Shown here: in pieces, positions 50,289-57,819 of the stretch
Numbering within the stretch: the first letter of the stretch is position 1
Layout of the letters: every line of letters starts with the position of its first letter
Assembly (NCBI GenBank): GCA_009780175.1
Contig: WRAO01000005.1
Location: 1-64,000 of the forward strand
Length of the DNA: 64,000 bases
Direction of reading: 5' to 3'
DNA from: Oscillospiraceae bacterium
GTDB taxonomy: Bacteria; Bacillota; Clostridia; Oscillospirales; Oscillospiraceae
The notes under the pieces: model-generated
The model's database searches: none
The model's input: the letters and a program-made list of their open reading frames with translations, nothing else
Told to the model about the DNA's origin: nothing
Made by a program: the position numbers and the translations under genes

Positions 50289-51650
50289 GTGACCTATTTT
50301 GCCGCACAAAACCTGACCACGGGCAGCGTATCCCGTCAATTGGCGCTCTTTGCTTGGCCTCTGGTGCTGACAAATCTCCTCCAAACCCTCTTCAGCCTTA
50401 TGGACGCGATTTTCGTAGGCTATTTCGTAGGGCCTGATGCCGTAAGCGCTGTCATGATCGGCGGACAAAGCATACTCTTCCTTCTCACCTTCTCCCTCGG
50501 ACTGACTGCAGGCAGTCAAATTCTGATCGCTCAGTTTAAGGGCGCTGGAAAAGCAGCAAAGGAGATTCAAACCGCAAAGACCGTACTCACACTCGCTCTG
50601 GCAGTCGGTATCGCTGCAGCGCTGTCCGGTTATTTTCTCGCTTTTCCTGCGCTCCGTCTCTTGCAAACGCCGGAAGCGGCCCTCGCGGGGGCGCGGCAAT
50701 ATATGCAAATCACATCCTTGGGACTCCCCTTCGCTTTTCTCTATAACGCCACCGCCGGTATATGGAGAGGTCGAGGCGACGCGAAGCGCCCTCTCCTCTT
50801 TGCCGCTCTGGCTACTATGTTGCACTTAGGTTTCGGCCTCTTGTTCGTTGGCCTTCTATCTATGGGCATATTGGGCGCCGCTCTCGCTACTGTGACCGCC
50901 CAGGTCATCGCGGCGCTTGCAGGCGCGTTCAGCCTATATCGCCATGGCGGTTTTCGGCGGAGCAGCGAGGAGGCCGCCTCATACTGGGGCTTAGCAAAAT
51001 CGTCAGACATCCTCAAAATTGGCATCCCGTTCGGACTGCAAATGGGCCTCCTCAACCTCTCGAATCTCTTCATCCTCCGCCTCGTCAACCCATACGGCGT
51101 GGCGGCATCTGCCGCTTTGGGCGCGGGTAGTCGGGTGACGAATCTCCTTGTAGTACCTATGATGGCCATCGGCAACGCCGCTTCTGCCATCGTTGGGCAA
51201 AATCTGGGCGCTGGGAAACCAGGCCGGGCCACTGCAACAGTCCGCTGGGCGCTGGTCTATACCTTGACTTTTGTAGCTGTCACCACTCCCCTGACGCTCC
51301 TCTTCCCCGCTTCCCTCATCAGATTCTTCACAGACGATCCAGAGGCGCTCCGAATCGGGACGCAATATCTCACCATCTTGGCATGGGGTTATGCGGGCCA
51401 TGCCATCCATTCCGCGATAGGCGCGGCAGTGCTCGGTCGAGGCCTCGCCTTCTACTCCCTCCTCTCTGCCGGAACCGAAGCTCTGATTGGCCGGATGGCG
51501 CTCACTTGGATCTTCTCCAGCTTCTGGGGCCTCTCCGGCATTTTCACCGCCCAAACAATAGCCCCCTATCTGGCCGCCGCCTTATCTCTCATCTGGTATT
51601 TCACTATTTGCCGACAGAATGCGATTTCGGTTGACAAATATCATTCATAA
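50289..51650 (+). CDS. MATE family multidrug/cation exporter
   Basis: 453 residues starting at GTG 50289 (AAGGGAGG six bases before). Twelve membrane helices in two six-helix halves. TTGSVSRQLALFAWPLVLTNLLQTLF and DAIFVGYFVG are the N-terminal MATE signatures, and ALGAGSRVTNLLVVPMMAIGNAASAIVGQNLGAG is the equivalent in the second half. MATE proteins export cationic drugs or metabolites using Na+ or H+. Stands alone between repeats TTATGTAAACC, which may be its operator. Confidence 0.92.
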   Translation: MTYFAAQNLTTGSVSRQLALFAWPLVLTNLLQTLFSLMDAIFVGYFVGPDAVSAVMIGGQSILFLLTFSLGLTAGSQILIAQFKGAGKAAKEIQTAKTVLTLALAVGIAAALSGYFLAFPALRLLQTPEAALAGARQYMQITSLGLPFAFLYNATAGIWRGRGDAKRPLLFAALATMLHLGFGLLFVGLLSMGILGAALATVTAQVIAALAGAFSLYRHGGFRRSSEEAASYWGLAKSSDILKIGIPFGLQMGLLNLSNLFILRLVNPYGVAASAALGAGSRVTNLLVVPMMAIGNAASAIVGQNLGAGKPGRATATVRWALVYTLTFVAVTTPLTLLFPASLIRFFTDDPEALRIGTQYLTILAWGYAGHAIHSAIGAAVLGRGLAFYSLLSAGTEALIGRMALTWIFSSFWGLSGIFTAQTIAPYLAAALSLIWYFTICRQNAISVDKYHS

Positions 51651-51656
51651 TTTACG

Positions 51657-51668
51657 TTATGTAAACCA
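51657..51668. repeat. Third TTATGTAAACCA copy, after the MATE gene
   Basis: It also forms part of the small dyad TTTACGTTATGTAAA (51651-51665). See the upstream copies at 50179 and 50204. Confidence 0.45.
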
Positions 51669-51780
51669 GAATTGTTGAAAATGGAGATTTCTCACGTTCA
51701 AAGTTTGTTTCCAAAATCGTCAAAGATTGGTAATAACCTTCGGATATACTAGCACCATCATCTCAGTTCGCCAATATTTA

Positions 51781-51826
51781 CTGCCCCTCTGCTGACGGCC
51801 GGAATACCGGTTCAGTAGAGGGGCAG
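51781..51826. repeat. Large hairpin in the MATE-spoIIA gap
   Basis: CTGCCCCTCTGCTGA pairs with TCAGTAGAGGGGCAG with one mismatch, with CCGG/CCGG pairing inside the loop. No T-run follows. It lies in the 332-bp gap 51651-51983, which holds no supported gene. Confidence 0.5.
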
Positions 51827-51915
51827 ACCAATTTCCGGCGCACACGTTTCCTGCAGAGCTTAATGGCAAAGCGATCGCGAGTTTTGACAGATTTTTCGCC
51901 CCGCATCCACTACAA

Positions 51916-51955
51916 TACACCATGCATGGGACAAGCCCGTGCATGGTGTATTTTT
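51916..51955 (+). terminator. Intrinsic terminator or attenuator directly before spoIIAA
   Basis: TACACCATGCATGGG (51916-51930) pairs with CCCGTGCATGGTGTA (51936-51950) with one mismatch and is followed by TTTTTCTATATAG. The RBS of spoIIAA starts about 18 bp later, leaving no room for a promoter. TACAAT at 51911 overlaps its foot. Confidence 0.7.
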
Positions 51956-51983
51956 CTATATAGATTCCAAGGAGGAACCCATA

Positions 51984-52298
51984 ATGCAACTCTCTACGAC
52001 CTGCAAAGACGGCCAACTTGAGTTACGTCTGGTTGGCGAGCTGGACCACCACGCGGCCAAACAGGCCATGCAGCAAATCGGACAAGCCATTGATCTCTAT
52101 CTGCCCAGAGACTGTGTCATAGACCTTGGCGAACTCACGTTTATGGACAGTTCCGGCATCGCCGTGGTGCTCAACACACACAAGCGCATGGCCGAGATCG
52201 GCGGGCGGGCTCATGTGCGCAATGTTCCCCGCCAGCCGATGAAAGTGCTCGCCGCATCGGGTATTGATCGGATTGTAAGCATTGCAGAAACCGTCTAA
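51984..52298 (+). CDS. spoIIAA: Anti-sigma F factor antagonist SpoIIAA
   Basis: 104 residues from ATG 51984 (AAGGAGG). A single STAS domain with phosphorylation site FMDSSGIAVVL (Ser57, corresponding to the serine phosphorylated by SpoIIAB in Bacillus). Dephosphorylated SpoIIAA frees sigma F by binding SpoIIAB in the forespore. It is first in the three-gene spoIIA operon, with 18 bp to spoIIAB. No clear sigma-H promoter was found upstream. Confidence 0.95.
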   Translation: MQLSTTCKDGQLELRLVGELDHHAAKQAMQQIGQAIDLYLPRDCVIDLGELTFMDSSGIAVVLNTHKRMAEIGGRAHVRNVPRQPMKVLAASGIDRIVSIAETV

Positions 52299-52316
52299 TA
52301 AGGAGGCATCACAGAG

Positions 52317-52757
52317 ATGAATCACAACAACTACATAAAGCTCGAATTCCCTAGCAAAAGCATAAACGAGAGCTTTGCGCGCAGCACAGTGGCCTGTTTC
52401 GCCGCAAGACTCGATCCCACATTGGAAGAGCTCGGCGACATTAAAACCGCCGTTAGCGAGGCTGTCACCAACGCCATCGTCCACGCCTATCCGGACACGG
52501 TGGGCAAAATTCTCCTCAGAGCCAAGATCACGGCAGATAACGCCATCGAGATCGTAGTCAAAGACAACGGTCTAGGTATCTCGGACATCGACAGGGCCCG
52601 CACTCCTATGTTCACCACCGGCGGCGAGGAGCGGTCCGGCATGGGCTTTACGATCATGGAGAGCTTTATGGACAAACTCCATGTCCGCTCCATACCCGGC
52701 AAAGGCACCACCGTAACCATGCGAAAAAAATTCTCCATACGAATGGGCGGCAAATAG
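52317..52757 (+). CDS. spoIIAB: Anti-sigma F factor/serine kinase SpoIIAB
   Basis: 146 residues, GHKL ATPase fold. The N box is NAIVHAYP (about 60-67), the G1 box VKDNGLGISD (about 80-89) and the G2 box MGFTIMESFMD near 108-118. It binds and inhibits sigma F and phosphorylates SpoIIAA. The stop TAG at 52755-52757 is directly followed by the sigF start, so the stoichiometry of inhibitor and sigma factor is translationally coupled. Confidence 0.96.
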   Translation: MNHNNYIKLEFPSKSINESFARSTVACFAARLDPTLEELGDIKTAVSEAVTNAIVHAYPDTVGKILLRAKITADNAIEIVVKDNGLGISDIDRARTPMFTTGGEERSGMGFTIMESFMDKLHVRSIPGKGTTVTMRKKFSIRMGGK

Positions 52758-53465
52758 ATGGACGACAGCAAACGCAAACTGCTGGACCGCGTGAAAGCGG
52801 GTGATCGAGATGCCGCCGAACAGATGGTGTTGGAGAACTCAGGCCTCATTTGGTCCATCGCCCGGCGTTATTTCGGCCGCGGCGTGGACAATGACGACCT
52901 CTACCAGATCGGCTGTGTGGGCTTCATAAAGGCCATGCAAGGCTTCGATCTCGACTATGGCACCCAGTTCTCCACTTACGCCGTACCTAAAATCTCCGGT
53001 GAGATCCGGCGCTTTCTGCGGGATGACGGCAGTGTAAAAGTCAGTCGCTCGATCAAGGAGAGCGCCATGACCATCCGCACCGCGCGGAGTGTCTTGGAGC
53101 AGCGTCTGGGCCGCGAACCGACCCTCTCGGAACTCAGCGCGGAGACAGGTTTTACAGTTGAAGACATCGCCATCGCCGAAACCGCCACCATCGCCCCCGA
53201 ATCCCTCCAACGCGAGACCGGCGAAGATGGTTTTACCCTAGAGCAAGTATTAGGCGACCTCACGGTGGAGGAGCGCCTGATCGAACACGTCTCCCTGCGC
53301 GAAGCCATGGCAAAACTCCCGGAAAAAGAGAAAAAAGTCCTGAGTCTCCGCTATTGGCGCGGTATGACGCAGGACAGGGCGGCAAAGGTACTCGGTGTAA
53401 GCCAGGTGCAGGTGTCACGTTTGGAGCGGCGAGCGGTGGAGCAGCTTCGGAAGTTGTTGGAGTAG
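52758..53465 (+). CDS. sigF: RNA polymerase sporulation sigma factor SigF
   Basis: 235 residues, standard length. Region 2: DDLYQIGCVGFIKAMQGFDL...YGTQFSTYAVPKISGEIRRFLRDDG (about 52-95). Region 3: SIKESAMTIRTARSVLEQRL. Region 4: LPEKEKKVLSLRYWRGMTQDRAAKVLGVSQVQVSRLERRAV near the end. It directs the first forespore-specific transcription and is held inactive by SpoIIAB. Third gene of spoIIA; its presence fixes the organism as a spore former. Confidence 0.96.
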   Translation: MDDSKRKLLDRVKAGDRDAAEQMVLENSGLIWSIARRYFGRGVDNDDLYQIGCVGFIKAMQGFDLDYGTQFSTYAVPKISGEIRRFLRDDGSVKVSRSIKESAMTIRTARSVLEQRLGREPTLSELSAETGFTVEDIAIAETATIAPESLQRETGEDGFTLEQVLGDLTVEERLIEHVSLREAMAKLPEKEKKVLSLRYWRGMTQDRAAKVLGVSQVQVSRLERRAVEQLRKLLE

Positions 53466-53479
53466 TCCTCCGCAGCTGG

Positions 53480-53938
53480 TTATAGCTCTCCATTGTCAAT
53501 TTGTCTTAATGCTCTGATATAGAACTCCATTTGACCTTTTTTATCTGTGTCCCTCAACTTGTCCAGCGACATACACCTTTGCATATGTTCATAAATGATA
53601 TTCCGCTTTTCGCTGGTTGATAATGTAGACAATTTGAAATCAGGATCGTCTGATTCATGTTTGGCGCCAAACTCATTGATCTGGAACCACCACTTGAACT
53701 CGCTATAGTCGGCGGGCCGCTCAGGATTGCGTATCACAATCCCATCTGCGCAAAGATCATCTTTTCTATTGAATACATCATAATCAGTTTCGTATATCCG
53801 AACATCCATGCCTTCAAATAAAAGGACTTGATTCCCGTTGGAGTCAATAATATCATCCGTTCGTGACAAAGGAACAGGATGATCCCATCCCCACATCAAA
53901 TAGGCATTGAAGTCATACTCTATTTTTACACAATCCAT
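53480..53938 (-). CDS. Unrecognised protein of 152 residues, AT-richer than its neighbours
   Basis: ATG 53938, acidic (DDIIDSNGNQ, ESDDPDFK), no signal or membrane segment. I do not recognise the family. The start MDCVKIEYDFNAYLMWGWDHP and the ordinary acid-rich composition would suit an immunity or antitoxin-like protein, but no toxin gene is adjacent. Codon use is clearly AT-richer than sigF and the SleC-like gene, suggesting later acquisition. Its 3' end is 14 bp from sigF, convergent, without a clear terminator between. Confidence 0.6.
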   Translation of the reverse strand: MDCVKIEYDFNAYLMWGWDHPVPLSRTDDIIDSNGNQVLLFEGMDVRIYETDYDVFNRKDDLCADGIVIRNPERPADYSEFKWWFQINEFGAKHESDDPDFKLSTLSTSEKRNIIYEHMQRCMSLDKLRDTDKKGQMEFYIRALRQIDNGEL

Positions 53939-53959
53939 GTTTTACTCCACCACCCCTAT

Positions 53960-53993
53960 GTAGGGGAACCGCTATTCTGAGTGTCCCTCTGCC
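53960..53993. repeat. Dispersed repeat unit
   Basis: GTAGGGGAACCGCTATTC followed by TGAGTGTCCCTCTGCC resembles GTAGGGAACGCTGTCTTC at 54441. The two units flank the DUF4190-like gene. The 53939-54073 gap holds no other feature that I can see. Confidence 0.45.
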
Positions 53994-54073
53994 ACCTTTT
54001 ACAGTCAAAGGGCCGACGCAACTGCGCCAGCCCTCCCGCGATACTGTGTGTTGAACTGCTTTCTCGATAGAAG

Positions 54074-54349
54074 CTAAATTATGCCAAAAACTGTAAGAGT
54101 GAAACTGATGGCAACCATCGTTCCTATAGCGGAGACAACTAGACCCGCTGTTGCCAACCCACCAGCGCCGCTCTGTCTTGCTGTCCACCCCAAGAAAATG
54201 CCAGCCACACCTACGATGACATCAACAACGGCAACAGGAACAATTAAGGCGAAAAGACCGAACACCAGCGCCATCACGGCCATGCCGGTTTTAGGTTGCT
54301 TCTCCTCCGGCCGCCTGCCTTGATCGAACATACCTGGCTGATGATCCAT
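54074..54349 (-). CDS. DUF4190-like small membrane protein
   Basis: 91 residues from ATG 54349 (GGAG eight bases before); the frame extends upstream but no RBS supports a longer protein. A hydrophilic start (MDHQPGMFDQGRRPEEKQPK) is followed by two membrane helices with a GVAGIFLGWTARQSGAGGLATAGLVVSAIG signature, the pattern of DUF4190-type proteins. Function unknown. Flanked on both sides by the dispersed repeat. Confidence 0.65.
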   Translation of the reverse strand: MDHQPGMFDQGRRPEEKQPKTGMAVMALVFGLFALIVPVAVVDVIVGVAGIFLGWTARQSGAGGLATAGLVVSAIGTMVAISFTLTVFGII

Positions 54350-54440
54350 GCATATTTCTCCTTCAAAAATATAGTTTAATATACGAATTATATAGAAGGA
54401 GATAGAAGCTGTCAACATGTTCCGACGTTTTTCGCACTTT

Positions 54441-54467
54441 GTAGGGAACGCTGTCTTCAGCGTCCCG
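54441..54467. repeat. Dispersed repeat unit with hairpin
   Basis: GTAGGGAACGCTGTCTTCAG, then CGTCCCG; ACGCTG pairs with CAGCGT around a 4-base loop. Related to the units at 53960 and 45323. Confidence 0.45.
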
Positions 54468-54559
54468 TTATACAAATGATACGATATATCCCGTCCCCCG
54501 TCACATCTATGCCGAAAACCACATAGAATACTCCAAATCACGCCCAAGGAGGTATCAAT

Positions 54560-56728
54560 GTGGGAACAGGCTTTTTAGTCCTACACGTCCGAAGCGAAGA
54601 CGACGCGCTGCCCATCACGGGGGCGCATGTTACAGTCCGAGACAACACCGGCAAAGCGCTGTATGAAACCCATACAGACCAAAACGGAGACACCGAGTCC
54701 TTAGAACTCCCCGCGCCGGACAAAGCGCATACCCTGGAAGAACACTACGGCAAACCGGCCTATTCCACGTGGAATGTTGACGTGGCAAAACCTGGCTTTG
54801 CCACCGCCCATATCCACAATGTGCAGGTCATCGACACCGAGACCGCAAGCCTGCCCGTCCACCTGCACCCCCTGGTAGATGCGCCGGACGCCGTGCGGGA
54901 TGAAGACATTGATATCCCGCCCATGCTCCCCGTCCTCCCGCCCGAGGCCCAGCAGATTCCTTACCAAGAGGACACGTCCCGCCAGACAGTCCCGGCCCCA
55001 TTCGTGCCCGCAAATCCGCATCAAGCGCCGCCTCCGGCAGAACCAGCCTTTGCGGGCGAGGGCGATGATCCGCCTGTAGAGCGGCAAGTCTTTATTCCAG
55101 ACTTCATCACCGTCCACTTGGGCGCTCCCACAAATACCTCGGCCCGGAATGTGCGGGTGCCGTTCATCGACTACATCAAAAATGTCACCTCCAGCGAAAT
55201 ATACGCCACTTGGCCGCGCAATTCACTGATTGCCAACGTCCACACCATTGTGACCTTCGCCCTCAACCGTATTTTCACCGAGTGGTATCCCAGCCGTGGG
55301 TTCAACTTCGACATCACCAACTCCACCGCCTTTGACCAATACTATCGCCCCGGCGCGCAGATTTTCGATAGCATCAGCCGCGTCGTAGATGACTATTTCA
55401 ACGTCTACGCGCACAGGCAGGGGCTCGTAAATCCATTCTTTACCACCTTCTGCAACGGTACAACCGCCACCTGCGCCGGGCTCTCTCAATGGGGCACCGT
55501 CCCCCTTGCCCAACAGGGCCTGACACCGCTTCAAATTCTGCATCGCTTCTACCCGAGCGACCTTATTCTAACCGAGAGCAACAACATTAGAGGCGTCACT
55601 ACATCCTTCCCCGGCACAGCCCTCCGGATTGGCAGCACAGGAGACGCGGTAAGGCGGATGCAGGAAGACCTCAACCGCATTCGGGTCAACTTCCCTCTCA
55701 TCCCCCAGATCGCAATCCCCAACGGCACCTTCGGTCCGGACACCGAGGCGGCGGTGCGCGCCTTCCAACGGAGCTTTAACCTCGCGCAAGACGGCGTCAT
55801 CGGCCGGGCGACCTGGAACGAGATCACCCGTGTCTATACCGCTGTCTCCCGTCTCGCCGCGCTGGACGCGGAGGGCAGACGCTACACCATAGGCGCAAAC
55901 CCACCTAACGTCGTGCTTCGGCGCGGCTCACGGGGGGGCGATGTGCGCCAACTCCAATTCCTGCTCAATGTCATCGCTCAATTCAACAATGCTGTCCCCC
56001 CCGTGATTGAAGACAGCGCATTCGACCAGCGCGACGAAAACGCCGTCATGGACTTCCAACGTGCCTATGGCCTCCCGCCCGACGGTGTCGTCGGCCCAGC
56101 GACGTGGAATAAACTCTATGCCGTCTATCGCGGCATACGCGGCAGCGCACCCGTCCCGCCGACACCGCCCGTGACGCCGCCAGCCACACCACCTACCGTT
56201 CCTCCCCCGCACCCATTCCCTGGCACACTCCTCCGTAATGGTTCGCGCGGAGACGATGTACGGCAGATACAGACCTGGCTCAACGCAGTCCGTTCCAGAG
56301 TTCCGGGCGTTCCGTTTCTCGCGGTCGATGGCATATTCGGCCCGATTACCCATGGCGCGGTCATCGCCTTCCAGCGGCATTTCGGCCTCGTACCGGACGG
56401 CATTGTCGGCCCTATCACCTGGGGGGAATTGACTCGTCAAATCGAGACTGGAACTCCAGCGCCCACACCTACGCCGCCTGCTGCACACCCATTCCCCGGC
56501 ATCCTGCTCCGTATCGGCTCTCGCGGAGACGATGTGCGGCAAGTGCAAACCTGGCTCAACACCATCCGGCCTCAAGTCCCCGGCAATCCTCTCCTCGTGG
56601 TCGATGGCATCTTTGGCCCAATTACCCAAGGCGCGGTCATCGCCTTCCAACGGCATTTCGGCCTTGTTCCTGACGGCATCGTCGGTCCAATCACCTGGGG
56701 CGAGTTGGTCCGCAGGCAGCCTGCATAG
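54560..56728 (+). CDS. SleC-like spore cortex-lytic protein with four peptidoglycan-binding domains
   Basis: 722 residues starting at GTG 54560 after AAGGAGG. The N-terminal ~105 residues match the SleC prodomain (GTGFLVLHVRSEDDALPITG, GFATAHIHNVQVIDTETASL). After a Pro-rich linker (about 115-185), residues about 195-345 form the SleC/SpoIID-like region (VPFIDYIKNVTSSEIYATWP, EWYPSRGFNFDITNSTAFDQ, FCNGTTATCAGLSQWGT). Four PG-binding-1 repeats begin near residues 354, 451, 556 and 648, separated by Pro-rich hinges. SleC degrades cortex at germination; it usually has one such repeat, so four is unusual. A proline hinge before repeats 3 and 4 supports recent duplication. Confidence 0.85.
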   Translation: MGTGFLVLHVRSEDDALPITGAHVTVRDNTGKALYETHTDQNGDTESLELPAPDKAHTLEEHYGKPAYSTWNVDVAKPGFATAHIHNVQVIDTETASLPVHLHPLVDAPDAVRDEDIDIPPMLPVLPPEAQQIPYQEDTSRQTVPAPFVPANPHQAPPPAEPAFAGEGDDPPVERQVFIPDFITVHLGAPTNTSARNVRVPFIDYIKNVTSSEIYATWPRNSLIANVHTIVTFALNRIFTEWYPSRGFNFDITNSTAFDQYYRPGAQIFDSISRVVDDYFNVYAHRQGLVNPFFTTFCNGTTATCAGLSQWGTVPLAQQGLTPLQILHRFYPSDLILTESNNIRGVTTSFPGTALRIGSTGDAVRRMQEDLNRIRVNFPLIPQIAIPNGTFGPDTEAAVRAFQRSFNLAQDGVIGRATWNEITRVYTAVSRLAALDAEGRRYTIGANPPNVVLRRGSRGGDVRQLQFLLNVIAQFNNAVPPVIEDSAFDQRDENAVMDFQRAYGLPPDGVVGPATWNKLYAVYRGIRGSAPVPPTPPVTPPATPPTVPPPHPFPGTLLRNGSRGDDVRQIQTWLNAVRSRVPGVPFLAVDGIFGPITHGAVIAFQRHFGLVPDGIVGPITWGELTRQIETGTPAPTPTPPAAHPFPGILLRIGSRGDDVRQVQTWLNTIRPQVPGNPLLVVDGIFGPITQGAVIAFQRHFGLVPDGIVGPITWGELVRRQPA

Positions 56729-56734
56729 CACGGG

Positions 56735-56773
56735 AAAACATAGGGGCGGGTTTTATCCCCGCCCCTATGTTTT
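56735..56773. terminator. Bidirectional terminator
   Basis: AAAACATAGGGGCGGG (56735-56750) and CCCGCCCCTATGTTTT (56758-56773) pair perfectly over 16 bases. It sits between the convergent SleC-like and DUF4349 genes. Confidence 0.85.
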
Positions 56774-56780
56774 ATGCTCT

Positions 56781-57719
56781 TTAGTCAGACGGCTCACGCC
56801 GTTTTTTCTGCCGCCACAGAATCATGACAATCGGCACGAAAATCACAGCGCCCACAAATATCCACGGGGCAACTGCCACTACAAGAATCAAGAGTCCCCG
56901 CCCAAAGCTCTGCATTGCCTGCAAGGAATCGAAAAACGCGGTACCAATGGTCGCGGTGATCGGCTCCACAATTTCGTCTTCCAACACCTCTGAAATCCAG
57001 AGCGTGATCGTGCTATAGGCAACCTGCTGACCCAGATCATTCCGCTGGGCAGTGATTCGCTCAATCCGGAAAATAATCTCTCCGAGGCGCGCTTCCAGTT
57101 CAATCATATCCGAAAGAGTCTCCGCACGTTCTAACATCGCCAAAATCCGCTCTTCTTGTACCCGATAGGAGGCCAAACGCGAGGTGAGGTCGGCATACTG
57201 CGCCGAGACGTTCGTCGCCGTCTCGCTCAGATGCGCTACCGTCCCGAGAGTGTCGAGCGCGTGGATCGTGGTGCGATATGCCCCGACGGGAATGCGGATT
57301 GAGAAATCCGCCCATCTGCCATGCGGGCGCCCCTGCCAATCATAGCCATGCCCCGAGAGATTCGAGTGCTGAATAAACCCTTGATGTCGCTCAATCAGCG
57401 CATGAATCTGTCGGATCGTCTCATCAAACTCCTCCGTCCGGATTGAGGCGCTCGCCTCATGGATAATATGGCCCATCTGGGGCGCATTGCCGGAGCCGGT
57501 CTGCAAACCAGCGCCAGTATCTGCCGCCATCTCCATCTCGGGCAATGGCATCGGCATCTGAGGCGGTGACGCAGGCGTTGCGGCTGGCATAGCGGGCGCA
57601 GACCCACCCCAAAACGAGGCATCCGCAAGCCAACCATCTGAAGCCGGGGCACTACTCCCACAGGCCGCAAGTAGAACCACGAACACAAGAATAAGTAGAC
57701 TCATCCGTTTTCTCATCAT
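56781..57719 (-). CDS. DUF4349 lipoprotein with C-terminal membrane helix
   Basis: 312 residues from ATG 57719 (GGAGGG four bases before). Lipobox LLAACGSS (Cys20), a Pro/Met-rich linker, then the DUF4349 domain: IIHEASASIRTEEFDETIRQIH, LERAETLSDMIELEARLGEIIFRIERI (coiled coil) and YSTITLWISE. A membrane helix and a KKRR-rich tail end the protein. The function of the family is unknown; it is common next to sporulation or envelope genes. Confidence 0.85.
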   Translation of the reverse strand: MMRKRMSLLILVFVVLLAACGSSAPASDGWLADASFWGGSAPAMPAATPASPPQMPMPLPEMEMAADTGAGLQTGSGNAPQMGHIIHEASASIRTEEFDETIRQIHALIERHQGFIQHSNLSGHGYDWQGRPHGRWADFSIRIPVGAYRTTIHALDTLGTVAHLSETATNVSAQYADLTSRLASYRVQEERILAMLERAETLSDMIELEARLGEIIFRIERITAQRNDLGQQVAYSTITLWISEVLEDEIVEPITATIGTAFFDSLQAMQSFGRGLLILVVAVAPWIFVGAVIFVPIVMILWRQKKRREPSD

Positions 57720-57781
57720 CGAACCCTCCTTTGTCGCACTAGACGACAAAGATTGCCACTTTGTTCCCTACGCCCAATGAA

Positions 57782-57810
57782 AAAGCGCCGCCTAATACAG
57801 GCGGCGCTTT
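57782..57810 (-). terminator. Terminator of the hydrogenase operon
   Basis: AAAGCGCCGCCT (57782-57793) pairs with AGGCGGCGCTTT (57799-57810), 5-base loop. On the minus strand it is followed by TTTTTCATT. It lies 10 bp beyond the hydA stop. Confidence 0.85.
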
Positions 57811-57819
57811 CTGTTGTTC

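Noticed and set aside
51884-51916. TTGACA...TACAAT as a normal promoter for spoIIA
   Set aside because: The spacer is 21 bp, too long for a vegetative promoter, and no sigma-H consensus was found.
51720-52016. A 98-codon minus-strand frame overlapping spoIIAA
   Set aside because: It crosses the terminator hairpin, covers the spoIIAA start and has no RBS.
53480-53938. Immunity or antitoxin gene
   Set aside because: Composition is compatible, but there is no adjacent toxin gene and no recognisable family motif.
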